Shown here: in pieces, positions 44,903-53,453 of the stretch | How the letters are laid out: each line of letters begins with the position of its first letter | Position numbering within the stretch: position 1 is the first letter of the stretch | Source of the DNA: Flammeovirga kamogawensis | Lineage (GTDB): Bacteria; Bacteroidota; Bacteroidia; Cytophagales; Flammeovirgaceae | Assembly (NCBI RefSeq): GCF_018736065.1 | Contig: NZ_CP076128.1 | Location: 4,093,001-4,157,000, forward strand | DNA length: 64,000 bases | Direction of reading: 5' to 3' | Made by a program: the position numbers and the translations under genes | Notes under the pieces: model-generated | Told to the model about the DNA's origin: nothing | Databases searched by the model: none | Seen by the model: the letters and a program-made list of their open reading frames with translations, nothing else

Positions 44903-44938
44903 AAAAGGTAGGATGCATATAAATGTAACCTACCTTTT
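44903..44938. terminator. Bidirectional terminator between apbE and the DoxX gene
   Basis: AAAAGGTAGG (44903-44912) pairs with CCTACCTTTT (44929-44938), and a second helix ATGCAT/ATGTAA extends it. It is placed between convergent genes 4-5 bases from each. Confidence 0.85.
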
Positions 44939-44942
44939 AATT

Positions 44943-45335
44943 TTATAGTTTGTAACTGATATCAAACAAATAAGGAATGTATTTTCTCTGATCCCAAAGA
45001 ACTATTCCACTTAATATTTCTGTTATTATAGCTAAGAAAAACAACGAACCTCCGTCTCCATTAACTTCGATTCCAATTACAGTAAGGTGCATTACTATTG
45101 CTCCTCCAATTATACCTAAGGTTAGCCCTGCTCCTAACCAAGTAGTTCTAGGAATTAGAATTAAAATACTTGCTATTAACTCCGTAATTCCAATACTTAT
45201 TCTTCCAAAAGGTTCTAACCCTACTTGAGAAAAAATATAAACACTATCTGGGTGAGCAGAAAATTTAAAACGTAATGTTTGGACTAATATGATTGCAATT
45301 AATATTTTGATTGTAATGATTATATACTTTTTCAT
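44943..45335 (-). CDS. DoxX-like membrane protein
   Basis: A 130-residue protein with four predicted transmembrane helices. The first helix (IIITIKILIAIILVQTLRFKFS) and the ELIASILILIPRTTWLGAGLTLGIIGGAIVMHLT core match the DoxX/DoxX-like family. Members of this family are found in redox and membrane-stress settings, with no fixed enzymatic role. It stands alone and converges on apbE. It has no partner that would explain its job here. Confidence 0.8.
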   Translation of the reverse strand: MKKYIIITIKILIAIILVQTLRFKFSAHPDSVYIFSQVGLEPFGRISIGITELIASILILIPRTTWLGAGLTLGIIGGAIVMHLTVIGIEVNGDGGSLFFLAIITEILSGIVLWDQRKYIPYLFDISYKL

Positions 45336-45561
45336 TATATAAGTTTTTAGGGTGTATCTCTAATTTCTATTACAAATTAAGGGTATTAAAACTTCTCGAA
45401 GTGTGAAGCATATCACATTGAATAAAAATTAACAATTTAACATAATTAAAGAATTTTTAAATATGCGTTAATGATTACATCTTTTTCTAAAAAAGCCTCG
45501 TAAAGTAATTTAGATTACACTCACTACTATATCAATCACAATCACTTACGTCACTTAAATT

Positions 45562-45723
45562 ATGATAGCTTTACGTCAAAACTTTAGAAAAGTATTCTTT
45601 TGGTTTAAACTCACAGTAACTTTAACATCAAGTTCTGTTATTGCTTCGACAGAAACTGTTGAAGAAACTGATTTTCTTGTTATAGAAATTTACGAATCAG
45701 TTACAGAGTTTGTAATGAACTAA
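45562..45723 (+). CDS. Short ORF (53 residues) converging on the MBL-fold gene
   Basis: ATG at 45562 to TAA at 45723. The peptide begins MIALRQNFRKVFFWFKLTVT, a basic start then a hydrophobic stretch, and reads on LTSSSVIASTETVEETDFLV, a possible cleaved or anchored exported peptide with an acidic end (VIEIYESVTEFVMN). Its stop overlaps the stop of the convergent gene at 45720 by a few bases. No homologue is recognised, and such an ORF could arise by chance in AT-rich DNA. The region 45336-45561 holds nothing else I can name. Confidence 0.4.
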   Translation: MIALRQNFRKVFFWFKLTVTLTSSSVIASTETVEETDFLVIEIYESVTEFVMN

Positions 45724-46775
45724 TCAAGTTTATCCCACCAATTTGTATGTTTATCTTCTTTACCAAGAGTTACTACTTCTCCTATTTTAGGAGTGAAAAA
45801 CTTTAAATCCTTTTTCTTTGCTTCAATAATAAACCGCTCAATGGGTTCTTTCCATGGGTGAAGCGCAAGAACAAATCCACCCCAATGTACCGGCAAAGCA
45901 TTTTCTACTTTTGCATCAAGTGCAGCTTGAACACTTTCTTCAGGATACATATGTATACTGTGCCAATTCTCGTTGTATTGTCCATTTTCCATAAATCCCC
46001 AATCAAAAGGACCGAGTTTATCTCCAATTTCTTTAAAATGGTCTCCATAGCCACCGTCACCACTCCAATAAATTCTTGTATTTGCGGTAATAAACGTCCA
46101 TCCACCCCAAAGCGATTTTGCTCTGTCGGTTAAACCTCTTCCAGAAAAGTGTCTTGATGGAGTATATGTAATTTCAATTCCTTCAAAAAGCGTAGTATCC
46201 CACCAATCCATTTCGGTTATTAGATTTGCATTTATCCCCCATTTAATCAAATGCCTTTTAGATCCTAACCCTACAATATATTTCCTTACTTTAGTCTTCA
46301 ACTTCGTGATACTCGCTAAATCTAAATGGTCGTAATGATCATGTGTAAGCATTAGTACATCAATTTCAGGAAACTGATCAATAATATCTAAACTGTTTTC
46401 ACTAAACCTTTTTGTTGTAACCGGCCCAATAGGAGAGGCATCAGGGCCTAGCATAGGATCTATTAAAATGGTTGTACCTTCAATTTGTAATAAGGCACAT
46501 GAATGTCCGTACCAAACACATTTAGGAATATCTGGTGTACTTTCAAATTTCTTTTTATCCAAAGGACAAATAGGAAGATTTTCTTTCGGGGCTCTTGCAG
46601 CTCGGTTTGTAAGTTGAGCTTTTAGTAAACCAGGAATAGTTTTTAGGTTGATATTCATGGTAGTCAACTCAAGATTTTCAAACTTTCCGTCTTTCCAATT
46701 TTTTGATTTTTCTAATTTTTTCTGTTCTTCAATAGAAAAAGGTCCGCCAAATTGTTGACTAAATAAATGGAGCAT
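45720..46775 (-). CDS. MBL-fold hydrolase, NAPE-PLD-like
   Basis: A 351-residue metallo-beta-lactamase-fold protein. The metal site THDHYDHLD at 144-152 gives two His and an Asp/His pair, and GHSCALLQIEGTTILIDPML precedes it. SRHFSGRGLTDRAKSLWGGWTF, then IYWSGDGGYGDHF, then GPFDWGFMENGQY and a late ALPVHWGGFVLALHPW are in the order of N-acyl-phosphatidylethanolamine phospholipase D, so it likely cleaves a phospholipid or similar phosphodiester. It follows an SDR gene by 15 bp, the likely partner in one operon. The exact substrate is not known. The long N-terminal helix (1-60) is typical for bacterial members. Confidence 0.85.
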   Translation of the reverse strand: MLHLFSQQFGGPFSIEEQKKLEKSKNWKDGKFENLELTTMNINLKTIPGLLKAQLTNRAARAPKENLPICPLDKKKFESTPDIPKCVWYGHSCALLQIEGTTILIDPMLGPDASPIGPVTTKRFSENSLDIIDQFPEIDVLMLTHDHYDHLDLASITKLKTKVRKYIVGLGSKRHLIKWGINANLITEMDWWDTTLFEGIEITYTPSRHFSGRGLTDRAKSLWGGWTFITANTRIYWSGDGGYGDHFKEIGDKLGPFDWGFMENGQYNENWHSIHMYPEESVQAALDAKVENALPVHWGGFVLALHPWKEPIERFIIEAKKKDLKFFTPKIGEVVTLGKEDKHTNWWDKLD

Positions 46776-46790
46776 AAATATAGTATATGA

Positions 46791-47705
46791 TTAAATTGAG
46801 TAAGTAAAACCAGTTAAACGTTCAGAAGCATCCCATAGTAATTTAGAAATATCTTCTCTATGAGAGTATTTTGTTGAAGAGACTTTTTTAGGCTTGTGCC
46901 CTTTAATTTCATTGAAACCATTTGGTCCTGTATAATCACCACTTTTAATATCATCTCCTAAAGCTGCATATACAGTTGGAAGTGCCCCCATTTCAGGAGT
47001 ATTAAAAAATCCACCAAATAATGTTTCAATAACTGTGTATAAAAACTTAGGAACATGTTGCCCTAAATTAGTTGTGGCTCCTCCAGGATGAGCAGCCACA
47101 GACAGAACTTTACTTCCACTTCTTTCAAGTCTCCTTTTCAATTCGTAGGCAAACATTAAACAAGCCAATTTACTTTGGCTATAAGCACCAAATTTAGAAT
47201 ATCCCTTCTCAGCATTGAGATTGTTTAAATCTATTTTTCCATTTTTATGAGCCATACTGCTTAAAGAAACGATTCTAGATCCTTCTGTTTTTTCTAATAG
47301 TGGTAGAAGTAAGCCAGTTAATTCAAAATGGCTAAAATAATTTACGCCCATCTGACTTTCAAAACCATCTTCAGTTTTAGCAAATGGAGGAACCATTATT
47401 CCTGCATTATTAATAAGTAAGTCTAATCTATCAAATTGTTCTTTATATTCACTCGCAAAATTTCTTACAGATTGTAAAGAATTTAAATCTAATTTCATCA
47501 CAATAATTTTTGCACTCGGAACAGTTTTAATGATTTCCAGTTTTGCCTTTTCAGCTTTTTCAATATTTCTACAAGCCATCACCACTTTAATATCTTTTTT
47601 TACAAAAAACTTAGTGGTTTCATATCCCAAGCCAATATTGGCACCAGTAATAATAGCTACTCGGCCTTTTTGCGAAGGAATAGTGTTGAAATTGAACGTA
47701 TTCAT
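46791..47705 (-). CDS. Short-chain dehydrogenase/reductase (SDR, retinol-dehydrogenase-like)
   Basis: A 304-residue SDR. It has the nucleotide-binding TGANIGLG (20-27), the NNAG motif at 99-102, and the catalytic Ser150 (SLSSMAHK), Tyr175 and Lys179 (YSQSK). CRN at 45-47 after the second strand suggests NADP preference. It is of the retinol dehydrogenase/WW-domain-oxidoreductase-like group, which acts on lipid-like alcohols or ketones. The NAPE-PLD-like hydrolase gene follows 15 bp downstream, so the two may act on the same lipid. The substrate is not known. Confidence 0.88.
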   Translation of the reverse strand: MNTFNFNTIPSQKGRVAIITGANIGLGYETTKFFVKKDIKVVMACRNIEKAEKAKLEIIKTVPSAKIIVMKLDLNSLQSVRNFASEYKEQFDRLDLLINNAGIMVPPFAKTEDGFESQMGVNYFSHFELTGLLLPLLEKTEGSRIVSLSSMAHKNGKIDLNNLNAEKGYSKFGAYSQSKLACLMFAYELKRRLERSGSKVLSVAAHPGGATTNLGQHVPKFLYTVIETLFGGFFNTPEMGALPTVYAALGDDIKSGDYTGPNGFNEIKGHKPKKVSSTKYSHREDISKLLWDASERLTGFTYSI

Positions 47706-48029
47706 TTTATAAATTTAATTAGGTAGTGAATTTAAAGTGATTGATAACACTACATTAAGTTATGAATTAAAGATGATTAATTGAAAGTATGTTAACGAAG
47801 GTATCATTTTCTTATGCTTTTGGGTTAAAGTAAGTAGAACACTTTGGCAGCCGGCCAAAATTAGTTATCTGATAAAAAACTTGACACTTATTGTTTAAAA
47901 CAGTGATTTTTACGCTTAATGATTTCTTTTTGAAGTCTGATTTTGATCATTTTTTTACTCGATTAATAGGTCTAGTTTGCGTCTGCAAAATTAAAATTCA
48001 AAATAATCTATTAAACATAGTTTAAAATT
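47706..48029. other. Divergent promoter region of the SDR gene and pgk, with a GC-rich hairpin
   Basis: No gene is seen. TTTGGC-AGCCG-GCCAAA (47843-47859) is a GC-rich inverted repeat in otherwise AT-rich DNA, and could be an operator or a leader hairpin. A TAGTTTG motif near 47973 resembles the -7 region of Bacteroidota promoters, but its partner is not well spaced. Confidence 0.35.
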
Positions 48030-49217
48030 ATGAAAACGATCGATTCTTATAATTTCGAAGGAAAAAAAGCTGTAGTACGTGTAGACTTAAACGTGCCGTT
48101 AAATCCTGATTTCTCAATCCGTGATTTTACACGTATTAATGCAGTTATTCCTACGGTAAAGAAGATCATTGCAGATGGTGGTTCAGCTATCTTGATGTCT
48201 CATATGGGACGTCCGAAAGATGGTTTTGAAGAAAAATTCTCTTTAAAGCACCTTGTTGCTACACTTTCTGAAAAATTAGGTGTTGAAGTAAAATTTGGTG
48301 GAGATCCTATTGGTGCTGAAGCAGATGCAATGGCAGCAGATCTTAAGCCAGGTGAAGTAATGCTTTTAGATAACCTTCGTTTCTACAAAGAAGAAAAGAA
48401 AGGTGACGAAGCTTTTGCTCAAAAATTAGCTTCAAGAGGTAATGTTTGGGTTATGGATGCGTTTGGTACTGCACATAGAGCTCACGCTTCTACTGCTGTA
48501 ATTGCTAAATTCATGGAAGATAAAGTTTCTGGTTATGTAATGGCAGCAGAAATTGAAAATGCTAAGAAAATTACAGAAAACCCTCAACGTCCTTTCACTG
48601 CAATTATGGGTGGTGCTAAGGTTTCTGATAAAATCTTATTAATTGAACGTATCATGGATGTTGCTGATAATATTATTATCGGTGGTGGTATGGCATATAC
48701 ATTCTTTAAAGCGCAAGGAGGTACTATTGGTAACTCTTTATGTGAAGAAGATAAATTAGATCTTGCTTTAGAATTAATCGAAAAAGCAAAAGCAAAAGGA
48801 GTGAATTTATTATTACCAGTTGATTCTGTTTGTGGTGATAAATTTGGTGAGGATGCAACTGTTGCATCTTACGATTCTAATGCAATTGCAGACGGTTACA
48901 TGGGTCTTGATATTGGACCAAAAGCATCTGCTGAATTCTCTAAAGTAATTAAAGAATCGAAGTCAGTTCTTTGGAACGGACCAATGGGTGTTTCTGAATG
49001 GGCTAACTTTGCAGCTGGTACTACAGCAGTTGCAACTGCTGTTGCTGAAGCAACTGAAGGCGGTGCATTCTCATTAATCGGTGGTGGAGATTCTGCTGCA
49101 GCGGTTAATACTTTAGGATTCGGAGACAGAGTATCATACATCTCTACTGGTGGTGGTGCAATGTTAGAATTAATGGAAGGTAAAGTTCTTCCTGGTATTG
49201 CAGCTTTAGAAGACTAA
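48030..49217 (+). CDS. pgk: Phosphoglycerate kinase
   Basis: A 395-residue enzyme converting 1,3-bisphosphoglycerate and ADP to 3-phosphoglycerate and ATP in glycolysis. It has the N-terminal VRVDLNVPL substrate loop, the SHMGRP and LDNLRFYKEEKKG motifs, GGAKVSDKI, and GGGDSAAAV near the end. The length is normal for Pgk. It stands alone with its own promoter and a strong bidirectional terminator. There is nothing unusual in it; gap and other glycolytic genes are not adjacent. Confidence 0.97.
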   Translation: MKTIDSYNFEGKKAVVRVDLNVPLNPDFSIRDFTRINAVIPTVKKIIADGGSAILMSHMGRPKDGFEEKFSLKHLVATLSEKLGVEVKFGGDPIGAEADAMAADLKPGEVMLLDNLRFYKEEKKGDEAFAQKLASRGNVWVMDAFGTAHRAHASTAVIAKFMEDKVSGYVMAAEIENAKKITENPQRPFTAIMGGAKVSDKILLIERIMDVADNIIIGGGMAYTFFKAQGGTIGNSLCEEDKLDLALELIEKAKAKGVNLLLPVDSVCGDKFGEDATVASYDSNAIADGYMGLDIGPKASAEFSKVIKESKSVLWNGPMGVSEWANFAAGTTAVATAVAEATEGGAFSLIGGGDSAAAVNTLGFGDRVSYISTGGGAMLELMEGKVLPGIAALED

Positions 49218-49238
49218 TCTAGTCTGATATAGATATAT

Positions 49239-49278
49239 AAACTCCCTACATTGTTTACAGTGTAGGGAGTTTTTTCTT
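49239..49278. terminator. Terminator of pgk, bidirectional
   Basis: AAACTCCCTACA (49239-49250) pairs with TGTAGGGAGTTT (49261-49272), followed by TTTTCTTTTTT. The convergent GNAT gene stops at 49281, so it may serve both. Confidence 0.9.
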
Positions 49279-49280
49279 TT

Positions 49281-49757
49281 TTAAAAGGACGATATTTTTA
49301 CTGCTGATAAAGTAGGTAATTCTAGTCTATCATTATCTATTTTGAACCCATTTCTCAAATAGAAGTTTATTGGTGATAAATATTTCTTGCCATCTGATTT
49401 ATAATACCTGTCATGATCTATTACCCAACCATTTAATTTGCCAAAATTTTGTTTTCCTAATGTCAAAAGCTTTGAGCCAATACGTTGATGTTGATAAAAA
49501 CTATTTACAATTGTCGCAAACCAAGTTTGTTTTTCCCTCTCAAAACAGAAAAACCAACCTACTATTTGGTTGCCATAATTTTTAACTAAAATATGTTGCT
49601 TATTTTCTAAGTTATTAAGGTATGTATTTAGAGCATCAATATTCTCGAAAGCCAATTGCATTGGATATTCTTTATTCCAAAGTTTACAGATAGTTTCTTT
49701 GTCAAATTCAGATAATTCAGACTGTATATTGATTTTGTAGTCTTTCCACTCTATCAT
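49281..49757 (-). CDS. GNAT-family N-acetyltransferase
   Basis: A 158-residue protein of the GNAT fold. It starts with an aromatic, acidic stretch (MIEWKDYKINIQSELS), and the core has VGWFFCFEREKQTWFATIVNSFYQHQRIGSKLLTLGK, in which QRIGSKLL is the acetyl-CoA pyrophosphate-binding loop. NFYLRNGFKIDN near the end matches the usual GNAT FYxxxGF motif. It transfers an acetyl group to an amine on a substrate that cannot be told. It is a lone gene, convergent with pgk. Confidence 0.8.
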   Translation of the reverse strand: MIEWKDYKINIQSELSEFDKETICKLWNKEYPMQLAFENIDALNTYLNNLENKQHILVKNYGNQIVGWFFCFEREKQTWFATIVNSFYQHQRIGSKLLTLGKQNFGKLNGWVIDHDRYYKSDGKKYLSPINFYLRNGFKIDNDRLELPTLSAVKISSF

Positions 49758-50077
49758 AACTTTTCTTATTTAATACATTTTAATCTTAACAGCCAATATA
49801 AGCAGGTTATTTTTAAGAGCATAAAAGTAATGTAATACAGTAAACATTAGTAATTGCATTTGAAATAGAATTCAAGTTGTTGACATTTATTATAAATTAT
49901 TACCTTTAATAATTTATAGCTTTATAATCCTATTAAGAGCAAATAAATATTTACAGCTGGTTAGTAAGTATTTTTTTAAGAGTGAATTTAGAATATACTC
50001 GTTAAAATATTTTAAGATTAGAAACTGAAATTCATTTCTATACGTTATTAATTGTATATATTTAAACAAAGTTAGTG
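49758..50077. other. Gene-free gap with an AT-rich inverted repeat
   Basis: No gene is visible. TATAAATTATT (49891-49901) and AATAATTTATA (49908-49918) make a perfect 11-bp inverted repeat between the divergent GNAT and DUF308-type genes. It may be a regulator site; in such AT-rich DNA it could be chance. Confidence 0.3.
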
Positions 50078-50635
50078 ATGAAGACATTTATAAGAACACA
50101 TGACGAAAAATTGACGCCCTATTGGTGGATGTCTGGTCTTACAGGAGTTTCTTATATACTTATAGGGGCACTTCTTTTGATTATTCCTTTTGGCTCAAAT
50201 TTTCAGTTAACAGAATTCTTTGCTGCAATATTATTGATCAATGCGTTGTTTGAAATAAATTTTATAATTACAAATAAATCAAAAATATTTAGCTGGGGTT
50301 TTAATTTAATTAATACTGTATATGATTTATTGATGAGTGCTATATTAGTGTTTAGTAATGAATTAGGTCGATATTTTATCATATACTTTTCTGGGTTTTG
50401 GTTATTATCAAAATCTATAAGTTCATTAAACCTTGGACTTCATTTAAAGAAAAAGTCCTTTTTAAAAGTATTGTCAATTTTAACAAGTATCGTAGCATTA
50501 GTTTGTTCAATGTTTCTAATAATTAATGAATTGTTTTCGTTTTTAGAAATTAGAGGAATTATTGGAGTAGGTTTATTATCAATGGGACTTAGTAGATTGT
50601 TTGATTTTAAACTACAAGATAAGGAGAGATACTAA
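50078..50635 (+). CDS. DUF308/HdeD-like membrane protein
   Basis: A 185-residue protein with about six transmembrane helices arranged as three hairpins: GVSYILIGALLLIIPFG, LTEFFAAILLINALFEINFI, INTVYDLLMSAILVF, YFIIYFSGFWLLSKSISSL, LKVLSILTSIVALVCSMFLI and GIIGVGLLSMGLSRLFDF. The repeat is that of the HdeD/DUF308 family, linked to acid stress in E. coli but otherwise poorly known. A GTG at 50075 precedes the ATG at 50078; I take the ATG. It has its own terminator and lies upstream of the two-component genes. Confidence 0.8.
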   Translation: MKTFIRTHDEKLTPYWWMSGLTGVSYILIGALLLIIPFGSNFQLTEFFAAILLINALFEINFIITNKSKIFSWGFNLINTVYDLLMSAILVFSNELGRYFIIYFSGFWLLSKSISSLNLGLHLKKKSFLKVLSILTSIVALVCSMFLIINELFSFLEIRGIIGVGLLSMGLSRLFDFKLQDKERY

Positions 50636-50641
50636 CTAAAG

Positions 50642-50677
50642 AATCATATTTACAATAAGTAAGTATGATTTTTTTTG
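50642..50677 (+). terminator. Terminator after the DUF308 gene
   Basis: AATCATATTTAC (50642-50653) pairs with GTAAGTATGATT (50659-50670) with one G-U, followed by a T-run. It starts 7 bases after the stop codon. Confidence 0.85.
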
Positions 50678-50857
50678 TCTTAAGAACAAAAAAACTACAC
50701 TAATTCAATTTATGAAATAGAATACATTGCATAAAAACTACTTTGTTTTTTATGTTATATGTGTATAAATCATCATATTTACATTTATACAAACTTGACT
50801 ACTATTATAGAAAAGTTTTACAACAACTGGATTATAAAAACGACTTACCTACTCACT

Positions 50858-51478
50858 ATGTATTCTATTAATATATTAATTGTTGATGACCATATACTAT
50901 TTAGTATGGGAATAGAACAACTAATAAAAAAACACTTTACCGCCGAAGTTCAATCTATTTCTAATCCTGAAGAAGCTTTAAAACTTCCATTAGGAATATA
51001 TGATATCATTTTAATTGATATGGATATGCCGCAAATGAAAGGTTTTGAATTTATTGAAAGAGCTCAAAAGAAATTGGTTGGCAGAAAAACTAAATTTCTT
51101 ATCGTAACAATGCACGATAAACCTTCTATTATAAAGAAAACCATAGAACAGAAAATTAATGGTTATATTCTTAAAGATGATAATGCAAAAGAATTTGTAA
51201 AAGCTATTGATAGTTTAAAAAATAATGGCACTTATTTTTCTGAAAGAATTAAACACATTCTAGAATCTTCTACAAAAGATAATGAGGTTTTCCTATCACC
51301 GCGCGAAGAAGATATATTAAAGTTAGTTGCCAAAGGCAGGAGTAATGCTGATATTGCAACTGAACTATTTATCAGTACAGAAACAGTTAAAACACATAAT
51401 AGAAATATTAAATCGAAATTGAATATTGAAAATAGAGCAGATCTAGTAAAATATGCAATTGATAATCTATTAGTTTAG
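50858..51478 (+). CDS. NarL/FixJ-type response regulator
   Basis: A 206-residue response regulator. The receiver domain has VDDH at 9-12 and the phospho-acceptor Asp54 in LIDMDMP; the conserved Lys is in GYILKDD. The C-terminus is a LuxR-type helix-turn-helix, SPREEDILKLVAKGRSNADIATELFIS and ETVKTHNRNIKSKL. An upstream ATG at 50759 would add 33 odd residues; the ATG at 50858 places ILIVDDH at the usual distance from the start, so I prefer it. The histidine kinase gene follows 101 bp later and is the likely partner. Confidence 0.9.
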   Translation: MYSINILIVDDHILFSMGIEQLIKKHFTAEVQSISNPEEALKLPLGIYDIILIDMDMPQMKGFEFIERAQKKLVGRKTKFLIVTMHDKPSIIKKTIEQKINGYILKDDNAKEFVKAIDSLKNNGTYFSERIKHILESSTKDNEVFLSPREEDILKLVAKGRSNADIATELFISTETVKTHNRNIKSKLNIENRADLVKYAIDNLLV

Positions 51479-51579
51479 GTTTAATTATAAACTGTTTCTA
51501 TATTTCTTATTATAATATCTACTTTAGTTTAGGCTAAATTTTTCAGAAAGCAACCGAGTAAAACTATCATTAACTATCT

Positions 51580-53397
51580 ATGTTCATCTACTGTCGTTTA
51601 TTAATTTTTTTATTACTACTATATGCTACTAACACTTTCGGTTTTTTAATTAAAGCTGATAGTCAGCAAGTATTAAATTGTACAGAAGGAGTGCAGATTT
51701 ATGCAGATGAATCTCCATTAATAATTAATGACATTCCATATTTTCCCAACCTATGGATTGATCAATCAATTAGTGGCCTCTCAAACGGACCTTTTAATAA
51801 AGGTAAGTGGTGTAAATTAACCATTGAGAGTAATCAAAAAATTGATAAAATTCTTTGTTTTAAATATACTCTTATTCCAGTTTTTAAATTATGGATCGAA
51901 TCAGATAAGAAAGATTTAGAAATAATTAATGCAGGTACAAAATCAGATTTCCATCAAGAAGAGAATAATTACAATTTTAGAGGGTATTCTATCCCTTTGA
52001 GTTTTGAGGCAGGGGAGACAAAAGAAATATACTATTTTATGGATGGTGAAGGTTGGCCTACGCATACCGACATATTTTTATATGAAAGTGATACCTTTTA
52101 TAACAATGTACATAATGAGCGAGAAGTAATAAAAATATTAAGAATTATTGTATTAGTATTTCTTACTTTGGGTTTGATAATAGGCCTATCTACGAGGAAA
52201 AAAATATTTGTTTTTTATGCGATATCATTTTATGGAGGGTTACTTTTTGCAGAAAGTGAACTGGGCTTATTTTTAAAATATATACCAATAGAATTAGAGC
52301 AATTAAACTATGTGATAAGGCATGTAGCGAATATGATATACGTTACATTTCTGATGTATTTCTACTATTATATTGCAGATAGGGACCCGAGTTTTAGAAA
52401 AATATTAATATGGATAACACCAGGAATATTTACTTATACAGTTCTAACTACCTTGTTGCTGGTATATGTATCTAATTACATTGTTGTAGCAAGTATTTTT
52501 ACAAGTATTGTTCTTTTATCATGGATTAGTTTTGGCTTGTGTTTTTATGTTTTGTTAAAACAATGGAATAAAAATAATTCATTAGCAAAATATACATTCA
52601 TCGTTTTTATTTCAAGGCTTTTTGTAATTGCAGTTTTTGTTTCTTTACCTCATATGGGGATAATAGAAAGGGCTAATTTTACAGATTATCTTTATTATAT
52701 TTTTATTACATACGAATCACTATCATACTTTGCTATCTTGATTAATCACTTACTAAAGGTGTATGAAGAGCATAATTCATTATTAATTTCTCAAAAAAAT
52801 TACGAAAAAGAATACTCACAAGCCATTCTTAGAGGACAGGAAGAAGAAAGAAATAGAATAGGAAGGGAGCTCCATGATTATGTTGGCGGAAATTTAGCAC
52901 TAGTAAATAAATCAGATGATTTAGGTGATAAAGAAATTAAATCCATAATTTCTAAAACGATAAAAGTAGTTAGAGATATGAGCCATGGTTTACTATCTCC
53001 AACACTTGATTCTATTAACTTTAAAGAAGCTATTTTAGATTTAGGAGCAAGGTATAATAATGAAAACATGCATGTTTATCTTCAGTTTCACTCATGGCCC
53101 GAAAGTACAAATTCAGACAATTTAAACCATTGTTATAGAATTACACAAGAGTTACTAACCAATGCAAAAAAACATAGTAATGCTACTTCTATATATTTAC
53201 AGTTTTTTGGGGAAAAGAATGCAAATATTGGCCGTATTATTTATGAGGATAACGGAATTGGCTTTGATATAAAAAAAATAAATGAAGGAATTGGACTCAA
53301 AAATATTAAATACCGTTCAAATGTCATTGGAGGGACGATTACAATAGAGTCTTCTGTTTACGGAACATTTATTAGAATTGAAGAAATTAATTTATAA
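51580..53397 (+). CDS. 7TM-DISM-type sensor histidine kinase
   Basis: A 605-residue sensor kinase. A signal sequence is followed by a periplasmic beta-rich 7TMR-DISM extracellular domain (about 30-175), then seven membrane helices (about 185-400), then a HisKA_3 dimer domain with QEEERNRIGRELHDYVGG; His432 is the phospho-acceptor. The HATPase_c domain has ELLTNAKKHSNA, EDNGIGFD and GIGLKNIKYR. Such kinases usually pair with NarL-type regulators, and one lies 101 bp upstream. The ligand is unknown; DISM domains are thought to bind small sugars or similar ligands. It converges on rhlE, sharing a terminator. Confidence 0.9.
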   Translation: MFIYCRLLIFLLLLYATNTFGFLIKADSQQVLNCTEGVQIYADESPLIINDIPYFPNLWIDQSISGLSNGPFNKGKWCKLTIESNQKIDKILCFKYTLIPVFKLWIESDKKDLEIINAGTKSDFHQEENNYNFRGYSIPLSFEAGETKEIYYFMDGEGWPTHTDIFLYESDTFYNNVHNEREVIKILRIIVLVFLTLGLIIGLSTRKKIFVFYAISFYGGLLFAESELGLFLKYIPIELEQLNYVIRHVANMIYVTFLMYFYYYIADRDPSFRKILIWITPGIFTYTVLTTLLLVYVSNYIVVASIFTSIVLLSWISFGLCFYVLLKQWNKNNSLAKYTFIVFISRLFVIAVFVSLPHMGIIERANFTDYLYYIFITYESLSYFAILINHLLKVYEEHNSLLISQKNYEKEYSQAILRGQEEERNRIGRELHDYVGGNLALVNKSDDLGDKEIKSIISKTIKVVRDMSHGLLSPTLDSINFKEAILDLGARYNNENMHVYLQFHSWPESTNSDNLNHCYRITQELLTNAKKHSNATSIYLQFFGEKNANIGRIIYEDNGIGFDIKKINEGIGLKNIKYRSNVIGGTITIESSVYGTFIRIEEINL

Positions 53398-53439
53398 AAA
53401 AGAAGGTTACTACTTAATATTAAGTAGTAACCTTCTTTT
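53398..53439. terminator. Bidirectional terminator between the kinase gene and rhlE
   Basis: AAAAGAAGGTTACTACTTAA and its exact complement meet around TA; the whole 42 bases are a perfect inverted repeat (centre 53418/53419). It lies between convergent genes, starting at the base after the kinase stop. Confidence 0.9.
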
Positions 53440-53453
53440 GGATTATGAGTAAG

